A stretch of 64,000 bases of DNA from Mesorhizobium sophorae (GTDB lineage: Bacteria; Pseudomonadota; Alphaproteobacteria; Rhizobiales; Rhizobiaceae): contig NZ_NNRI01000015.1 in assembly GCF_002270415.1 (NCBI RefSeq), positions 62,001 through 126,000 on the forward strand, in the 5' to 3' direction. Position numbers and translations under genes: made by a program. This document shows positions 58,650 through 64,000 of this stretch, piece after piece. The notes under the pieces are model-generated. The model was given only the letters and a program-made list of their open reading frames with translations, did not search any database and was not told the DNA's origin. Within the stretch, counting starts at the first letter, position 1. Every line of letters begins with the position of its first letter.

Positions 58650-60860
58650 TCAACCAAGAGCCGAAGCCGACCTCCCCTCAACGGGCGACGGGCCTGCGAG
58701 GGCCAGCATCTGGGCCGGTTCCAGCGGCGGTGACAGCAGATAGCCCTGCAACTGATGGCAGCCCATGCCGACGAGCAGAGCCTTTTGCTCCTCGGTCTCG
58801 ACCCCCTCCGCGGTGACCTCGACGTCGAGAGCGATGGCAAGGTCGACCAACGCCTTGACGATCGCGGTGGAATTTCGATCATTGTCGAGAAGGCGCACGA
58901 AGGAACGGTCGATCTTGAGCTTGTCGATGGCATGGCGGCGCAGGTAGTTCAGCGAAGAATAGCCGGTGCCGAAATCATCGAGCGCAACCCTGATGCCCGT
59001 TTGGCGCAAGGCCGCCAGTACCGTCCTGGTGGTGTCGTTGTTTTCCAGTAGCACACTCTCGGTGATCTCAAGTTGCAACCGCGCCGGCGCCAGCCCGGTC
59101 TCGGCAAGGATCAACGCAACCTCGTCGGCGAACCCGGCATCGCGCAGCTGTAGCGGCGAGACGTTGACGGCAACCCAGGGCAATTGCGTGCCGACGGCGA
59201 ACCGGCAGGCCTCGGCCAGCACCCATTTGCCGAGTTCGCCGATCATGCCGCGTTCCTCGGCAATGGCGATGAACTGTTGCGGCGGCAACGCGCCATGGAT
59301 CTCATGCGCCCAGCGGATCAGCGCTTCGGCGCCGGCGATCGTCCTGCCATCCGCGGCGAAAATCGGCTGATAGGCCAGTTTTATCCCGGTCCCGCCAGAA
59401 AGGGCGCTGCGGAGCTCGTTCTCGACCTTGCGCTTGTGCAGCAAGAGGTCGTCCATGTCGCCGGCGAAGATCTGATGGCGACCGCGGCCGTTCTTCTTGG
59501 CCTCGTAAAGCGCAATATCGGCCTTGCGCAGCAGATCGTCAGCATCGACTTGCGGACCCGACGCCAGGGCAATGCCGATGCTGGCGCTGACGAAGACCTG
59601 ATCGTCCATCAGCCTGAACGGCTCCTGCATTTTCCGCAGCAGCCGTTCCGAAACATCCTCGGCCGCCCTGATGTCGCGAACATCGACCAGAATAAGCGCG
59701 AACTCGTCGCCGCCGAGCCGCGCCACCGTGTCGATTTCCCGGATCGTCTGCTGCAGCCTGGTTGCCGTCTGGCGCACAAGCTCGTCGCCGGCGGGATGGC
59801 CGAGCGTGTCGTTGACATGCTTGAAACGATCGATATCGAGATAAAACAGCGCTATCCTTGCCGTATCGCGTCCGGTCGCGAGCAAGGCTCGCCGCAACCG
59901 GTCCTCGAAGAGAGCCCGGTTGGGGAGACCCGTCAGCGTATCGTGAAAGGCGAGATACTGTGCCTGCGCCTGACTGGTCTGCAGCGCCAGCGATGTCCGC
60001 CGCAGGCGCCGCAGGAGAAAGATCAATGCGCCCGCGGCAAACAGCACGCCGGCGACCAATGCCGGGCCTGCCTTGCGCACCAGCGTCAGACCGGGGCGCT
60101 CCTGATCCCATCCGATGTAGCCGAGAATGACACCGCGTGAATTCATCAGCGGAATGGCGGCTGAGCTGACCGGTTGCGACAAAAGCAGCAGGTGCGCGCC
60201 ATCAAGCAGATATTTTTCGGCGATCTTGCCGATGACAGTGTCGTTGATGAACTCGATCGAGACATGCAGATATTCGCTGCCCGGCGCCTGGGTGACACGA
60301 TCCGAACTCGGCACCAGCGGTGCGATGCTGAGGATCGCGGGCTTGCCCTCAAGCGACACCAGGTCCTCGGCGACCATTTTGGTCGGGCCGCCGGATGCGT
60401 TCGCTTGCGGCGGTTGAGCGATCAGCTGGCGCAGCTTTTCGATGGTGGGCAGCAAAGCAGGCTCATCCGCGCCGTAGACGGCCAGCGGCATCACCTTGCC
60501 TTCCTGCATGGCGTGGATCGGCCGGTTTGCCTCGTCCAGCACATAGACACGGTTGTGACCGTAGTAGGTGTACATCCAGACGCTGATGTTCTCGACCATC
60601 CATTGCTGGTTGCCGGCCTTGGCGTTAAGGATGGAATCGTCCCAGACCGAGATACTTTCCTGCTCGCGCTCCACGGTAGCGATCTGATCCTGCAAACCGT
60701 TGGCGAAGAATATCTTTTGTCGCTCAAGCGAGGCACGATCGGTCTGCACGGCCGCGTAGAAGCCAAATCCCACGACCATGACCAGCGCAAAAGCGGCAAG
60801 CGCCAGCACGGTCAGCGTGACCTGATACGTCAATGGGCTGCGATGTCCGCTTGCGCTCAT
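58650..60860 (-). CDS. CHASE4-GGDEF-EAL cyclic-di-GMP signalling protein
   Basis: A 736-residue membrane protein. TM1 (about 15-37) and TM2 (about 264-284) flank a periplasmic CHASE4 sensor with VWDDSILNAKAGNQQWM (about 72-88). GGDEF follows with an intact RLGGDEFALIL active site (G383-F387) and a product-inhibition RxxD site at R374-D377. The EAL domain has EAL at 512-514, with ITES and DDFGTGYSSL further on. Both catalytic motifs are intact, so both diguanylate cyclase and phosphodiesterase activity are possible. The gene is divergent from xseA. The sensed signal is unknown. Confidence 0.93.
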   Translation of the reverse strand: MSASGHRSPLTYQVTLTVLALAAFALVMVVGFGFYAAVQTDRASLERQKIFFANGLQDQIATVEREQESISVWDDSILNAKAGNQQWMVENISVWMYTYYGHNRVYVLDEANRPIHAMQEGKVMPLAVYGADEPALLPTIEKLRQLIAQPPQANASGGPTKMVAEDLVSLEGKPAILSIAPLVPSSDRVTQAPGSEYLHVSIEFINDTVIGKIAEKYLLDGAHLLLLSQPVSSAAIPLMNSRGVILGYIGWDQERPGLTLVRKAGPALVAGVLFAAGALIFLLRRLRRTSLALQTSQAQAQYLAFHDTLTGLPNRALFEDRLRRALLATGRDTARIALFYLDIDRFKHVNDTLGHPAGDELVRQTATRLQQTIREIDTVARLGGDEFALILVDVRDIRAAEDVSERLLRKMQEPFRLMDDQVFVSASIGIALASGPQVDADDLLRKADIALYEAKKNGRGRHQIFAGDMDDLLLHKRKVENELRSALSGGTGIKLAYQPIFAADGRTIAGAEALIRWAHEIHGALPPQQFIAIAEERGMIGELGKWVLAEACRFAVGTQLPWVAVNVSPLQLRDAGFADEVALILAETGLAPARLQLEITESVLLENNDTTRTVLAALRQTGIRVALDDFGTGYSSLNYLRRHAIDKLKIDRSFVRLLDNDRNSTAIVKALVDLAIALDVEVTAEGVETEEQKALLVGMGCHQLQGYLLSPPLEPAQMLALAGPSPVEGRSASALG

Positions 60861-60979
60861 GCGTCCTTGGCCAGCTTCGTTGGATTCAACTCAATCAAAG
60901 CAGGCTTAACATCGCGTTATGACGCGTGGTCCGTCACAGGCGCCTTGACGTGGGCGTTCAACCGTTCCCCAATCGGCCA

Positions 60980-62545
60980 ATGAGCGAGGCAGCATCCGAA
61001 TCACGCACGAACGCCACCGAATACACGGTGAGCGAGATTTCCGGCGCGCTGAAGCGCACGGTCGAGGACGTGTTCGGCAATGTGCGGGTGCGCGGCGAAA
61101 TATCCGGCTATCGCGGGCCGCATTCGTCCGGTCATGCCTATTTTGCGCTGAAGGACGACCGCGCGCGGCTCGACGCCGTGGTGTGGAAGGGCACGATGAG
61201 CCGGCTGAAATTCCGCCCCGAGGAGGGGATGGAGGTAATCGCCACCGGCAAGCTCACAACCTATCCCGGCAAATCCAACTACCAGATCGTCATCGACAAT
61301 CTGGAGCCAGCCGGCGCCGGCGCCCTGATGGCGCTGCTGGAAGAGCGCAAGCGCCGGCTGCAGGCCGAGGGCCTGTTCGACCCCGGCCGCAAGCGGTTGC
61401 TGCCGTTCATGCCGCGCGTCATCGGCGTCGTCACCTCGCCGACAGGTTCCGTCATCCGCGACATCATTCATCGCATCAAGGACCGGTTTCCATTGCATGT
61501 GCTGGTCTGGCCGGTACGTGTGCAGGGCGAGACGGCGGGCGCGGAAGTGACCGCCGCTGTCAATGGCTTCAACGCGCTGGCCTGGGACGGTGCCGTCCAG
61601 CGCCCCGATCTGCTGATCGTGGCGCGCGGCGGCGGCAGCCTCGAAGACCTTTGGGGCTTCAACGACGAGGCGCTGGCGCGTGCCGTTGCAGCCTCCGCCA
61701 TTCCGGTGATCTCGGCTGTCGGCCACGAGACCGACTGGACGCTGATCGACCTCGTCGCGGATCGCCGCGCCCCGACACCGACAGGTGCCGCCGAAATTGC
61801 GGTGCCGGTGAAGGCCGACCTCGAAGCGACGCTTGCCAGCCTTGGCGCGCGGCTCAAGGCGGCGGTCTTGCGTAATTTCGAGCGCAAGCGGCAAGCCGCC
61901 CGTGCCGCCGCCCGCGCGCTCCCCTCGCCCGATCAATTGCTGGCGCTGCCGCGCCGACGCCTCGACGAGGCGACAAGCCGCCTCGGCCGGGCGCTGTCCG
62001 TCAGCGTCGATCGCAAGCGGGCGCGGCTTCAAGGCCAAAGGCTGACGCCGGCCACGCTGTCGCGGCGCATGAACGAAGCCCGCACGCTGACCGGCCGCGA
62101 CCTCGCCCGCGCGCAAGCGGCATTTTTTGCCATCGTGCGCGAACGGCGCGCACGATTTTCGCGCACCGCGGCGCGGCTTTCGCCGGCCCCGATCGCGCGG
62201 CGCCAGAAGCTGCAAGGGGACACGCTGGCAGCATTGGCACGACGGCAGGATCGGGTGATCTCCGCTCGGCTCGAGCGCCTGCGCGGACAATTGAACCAGG
62301 CCGATCGCCTGTTGACCACGCTTTCGCACAAGGCCGTCCTGGCGCGCGGCTTCGCCCTGGTGAAGGACGCCGATGGGGCAGTGATCAAACATGCGGCCGA
62401 AGTGGCGTCGGGAATGGCGCTTTCGCTGGAGTTCGCCGACGGTACCGCCGATGCGATTGCCACCAGCGGCACGGCAAGACCGAAAACCGTGGCCAAGCCG
62501 GCGGCAAAGGCCAAAGAGCCCGGCAATCAGGGATCGCTGTTCTGA
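60980..62545 (+). CDS. xseA: Exodeoxyribonuclease VII large subunit
   Basis: A 521-residue XseA that degrades single-stranded DNA with XseB. The N-terminal OB-fold (about 14-110, EYTVSEISGALKRTVED) is followed by the catalytic region with DLLIVARGGGSLEDLWGFNDE (about 214-234), a family hallmark, then a long Arg-rich coiled coil and a C-terminal tail. The ATG at 60980 fits the family start; the longer frame is not needed. The peptidase gene starts four bases after its stop, so they form an operon. Confidence 0.94.
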   Translation: MSEAASESRTNATEYTVSEISGALKRTVEDVFGNVRVRGEISGYRGPHSSGHAYFALKDDRARLDAVVWKGTMSRLKFRPEEGMEVIATGKLTTYPGKSNYQIVIDNLEPAGAGALMALLEERKRRLQAEGLFDPGRKRLLPFMPRVIGVVTSPTGSVIRDIIHRIKDRFPLHVLVWPVRVQGETAGAEVTAAVNGFNALAWDGAVQRPDLLIVARGGGSLEDLWGFNDEALARAVAASAIPVISAVGHETDWTLIDLVADRRAPTPTGAAEIAVPVKADLEATLASLGARLKAAVLRNFERKRQAARAAARALPSPDQLLALPRRRLDEATSRLGRALSVSVDRKRARLQGQRLTPATLSRRMNEARTLTGRDLARAQAAFFAIVRERRARFSRTAARLSPAPIARRQKLQGDTLAALARRQDRVISARLERLRGQLNQADRLLTTLSHKAVLARGFALVKDADGAVIKHAAEVASGMALSLEFADGTADAIATSGTARPKTVAKPAAKAKEPGNQGSLF

Positions 62546-62549
62546 GATC

Positions 62550-63680
62550 ATGACCGACAATCCGAACCATCTGGCAACGCCTTCCGGCAAGCCGCGCGCG
62601 CGGCGTTTTGGCATCGGTTTCGACGGCACACCCGGTCCGTTCAACGCGATCACCGATGTGCCGGGCGTCGCCGTCGGTTTCACGACGCTGATTTCAGGCG
62701 ATGGCGCGCTCGTCGTTGGCCAGGGACCGGTGCGTACCGGCGTCACCGCGATCCTGCCCCGGCCGCGCGCCGATCTTGCCACGCCCGTCTTTGCCGGCAT
62801 CTTCAGCCAGAACGGCAATGGCGAAATGACCGGCTCGCACATCGTCGAGGAAACCGGCGCATTCAACTTTCCGATCACCATCACCAACACGCATTCCTGC
62901 GGTGTTTCACGCGATGGCACGCTGCGCTGGATGCAAAGCGTACTGCCGGCGGCACTCGACAGCGCCTGGGGCCTGCCGGTGGCGGCGGAGACCTTTGACG
63001 GCTTCCTCAACGACATCAACGGCCACCATTTGACATCAGAGCATGTTGCGCAGGCACTTGACGGTGCGGCCAGCGGACCGATCGAGGAAGGCAGCGTCGG
63101 CGGCGGCACCGGCATGATCACCTTCGGCTTCAAGGCCGGATCCGGGACCGCGTCGCGCATCGTCGAATGGCACGGCCGCGCCTACACGGTCGGCGCCTTC
63201 GTGCAGTCGAATTTCGGCAAGCGGCATAATTTTACGGTTCGTAGCCTGCGCGCCGGGCCGGAGCTTGCCGAGCCGGCGATCCGGCAAGGCACACCGCGTG
63301 CCGAAAAGGGCTCGATCATCGCCGTCATCGCCACCGACGCGCCATTCCTGCCGCATCAAATGAAGCGGCTGGCGCGCCGCGTGCCGCTTGGCGTCGCCAT
63401 GACCGGCGGCTTCGGCTATCACAGTTCAGGCGACATCTTTATCGCCTTCTCGACCGCCAATGCGAGCGCGGCGCTGGCACCGTCCGGCCGCATCGCCAGC
63501 GCCGATTTTGTTCCCGACACCGACATCGATCCGTTTTTCGATGCGGTGATCCAGAGCGTGGAGGAATCGATCCTCAACGCCTTGGTCGCCAATGACGACA
63601 TGAGCGGACGCGACGGCAATTTCGTGCCGGCGTTGCCGAAAGTGTGGCTGAAAGAGAAATTTGGCGGAGGGGATGATTGA
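62550..63680 (+). CDS. P1-family peptidase (DmpA/BapA type), self-processing
   Basis: A 376-residue N-terminal-nucleophile hydrolase of peptidase family S58. GNGEMTGSHIVEETG and GSVGGGTGMITFGFKAG (about 181-197) are hallmark segments. The autoproteolytic site that produces the nucleophilic Ser in DmpA (SIIxVIATDAP) corresponds to Gly254-Ser255 here (EKGSIIAVIATDAPFL), so the protein is expected to split into alpha and beta chains. Known members are D-aminopeptidases or beta-peptidyl aminopeptidases. No signal peptide is seen. It is probably co-transcribed with xseA. Confidence 0.9.
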   Translation: MTDNPNHLATPSGKPRARRFGIGFDGTPGPFNAITDVPGVAVGFTTLISGDGALVVGQGPVRTGVTAILPRPRADLATPVFAGIFSQNGNGEMTGSHIVEETGAFNFPITITNTHSCGVSRDGTLRWMQSVLPAALDSAWGLPVAAETFDGFLNDINGHHLTSEHVAQALDGAASGPIEEGSVGGGTGMITFGFKAGSGTASRIVEWHGRAYTVGAFVQSNFGKRHNFTVRSLRAGPELAEPAIRQGTPRAEKGSIIAVIATDAPFLPHQMKRLARRVPLGVAMTGGFGYHSSGDIFIAFSTANASAALAPSGRIASADFVPDTDIDPFFDAVIQSVEESILNALVANDDMSGRDGNFVPALPKVWLKEKFGGGDD

Positions 63681-63687
63681 TACGAAG

Positions 63688-63709
63688 ACGCGGGCCGAAT
63701 AGCCCGCGT
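63688..63709 (+). terminator. Hairpin after the P1 peptidase gene
   Basis: ACGCGGGC and GCCCGCGT form a perfect 8-bp stem with a 6-base loop, 8 bases after the stop codon. Only a short T stretch follows. It lies between convergent genes and may terminate from either side. Confidence 0.5.
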
Positions 63710-63718
63710 TCCAGACAG

Positions 63719-63737
63719 TTTTCCTGGAATTGCTCTA
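63719..63737. repeat. Half copy of the GCAATTCC intergenic repeat
   Basis: TTTTCCTGGAATTGCTCTA is the exact complement of the first 19 bases of the repeat at 9061-9110. The second arm is missing here. It lies between the peptidase gene and the DUF768 gene. Confidence 0.6.
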
Positions 63738-63742
63738 AGCGG

Positions 63743-63997
63743 CTATTTCGCGGCTTTGCTGGGGGCCTGCTGGTTCTCGTCGGCCTCGGCCGCTTCCTCG
63801 AGCCGGGAGGCGATCAGTTCCTGAATGTCGCCGACCTCTTCCTGGATATCCTCCAGAGGGATGCCGACCTCTGCCGCCTTGGCAGCGCATTCCTTGGCCA
63901 GAGACTCGGCCTGCTTGTCGATCCTGGCGTGGGATGACTGGCAGTGGACCTTTTCGCCTATCCATCCCCGCAAGAACTCGATCGCGTGTTCACTCAT
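63743..63997 (-). CDS. DUF768-family protein, 84 aa
   Basis: An 84-residue acidic helical protein: EFLRGWIGEKVHCQ at the N-terminus, then ESLAKECAAKAAEVGIPLED and a Glu-rich coiled region. The pattern of a WI-containing N-terminal segment, the A-x2-GI-x3-DI central helix and the short length match DUF768, which I know as largely restricted to Mesorhizobium and close relatives. The function is unknown. The start lies only four bases from the window end, so its promoter is not in view. Confidence 0.75.
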   Translation of the reverse strand: MSEHAIEFLRGWIGEKVHCQSSHARIDKQAESLAKECAAKAAEVGIPLEDIQEEVGDIQELIASRLEEAAEADENQQAPSKAAK

Positions 63998-64000
63998 ACT

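Noticed and set aside
61001..63160. A 719-codon open frame on the - strand across xseA and the P1 peptidase
   Set aside because: Both + strand genes show hallmark motifs; the antisense translation is Arg/Ala/Pro-rich without motifs. High GC content makes such shadows common.

Overview
The window looks like chromosome of an alphaproteobacterium of the order Hyphomicrobiales, most likely Mesorhizobium. The DNA is GC-rich. It encodes rhizobial-type housekeeping genes (short-form hisG with hisZ, a plant-type glutamate-cysteine ligase) and a DUF768 protein, a family I know as Mesorhizobium-centred. It also carries GC-rich extragenic palindromes of a kind I associate with that genus. I found no rRNA, tRNA or CRISPR array. 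The taxonomic call is inference from family content, not from a search.

About 1-25.2 kb is accessory in character. It holds a receptor-channel-like binding protein, an SLC13 carrier with RCK domains, a transglutaminase, and broken genes (SDR fragment, possible IS110 tail, DUF4331 pseudogene, HipA tail). Two catabolic modules lie in it. Module A (6.9-18.8 kb) joins a trimethylamine-dehydrogenase-like flavoprotein, an MttB-family methyltransferase without pyrrolysine, a BetI-like TetR repressor, a complete dipeptide-type ABC importer and a CocE/NonD hydrolase. Near-identical 24-bp palindromes sit immediately in front of the first gene at each end, so the block looks like one TetR regulon. The likely theme is import and hydrolysis of an N-methylated ester or amide followed by demethylation; the substrate is unknown. 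Module B (19.2-24.7 kb) is opine-operon-like: polar amino acid ABC importer plus FAD amine oxidase, with a divergent LysR regulator. The accessory stretch ends at the 3' end of guaA, a known integration site for mobile elements.

From 25.2 to 42.1 kb the content is mostly core: guaA, a MarR regulator with a palindromic operator, a nucleosidase-thioesterase pair, an rsmB-like rRNA methyltransferase, aqpZ with a clear terminator, a ChaA-type antiporter, an acyl-CoA synthetase, hisS-hisZ-hisG, tag, an L,D-transpeptidase, and an unusual FolD homologue in which the catalytic lysine is glutamine.

From 42.1 to 50.7 kb lies 2-hydroxyacid oxidation: glcD, an ASCH-domain gene, glcE and glcF on one strand, and an FCD/GntR regulator with lldD on the other. 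Palindromes of identical geometry in front of glcD and in front of the regulator tie them into one predicted regulon. From 50.7 kb to the end are a PPP-type phosphatase, a short TA-flanked MITE-like element that supplies the stop codon of a glutamine amidotransferase gene, rsmE, gshA, a repeat-rich DUF937 protein, a DUF1127 protein divergent from a LysR regulator, a CHASE4-GGDEF-EAL protein, xseA, a DmpA-type self-cleaving peptidase and the DUF768 protein.
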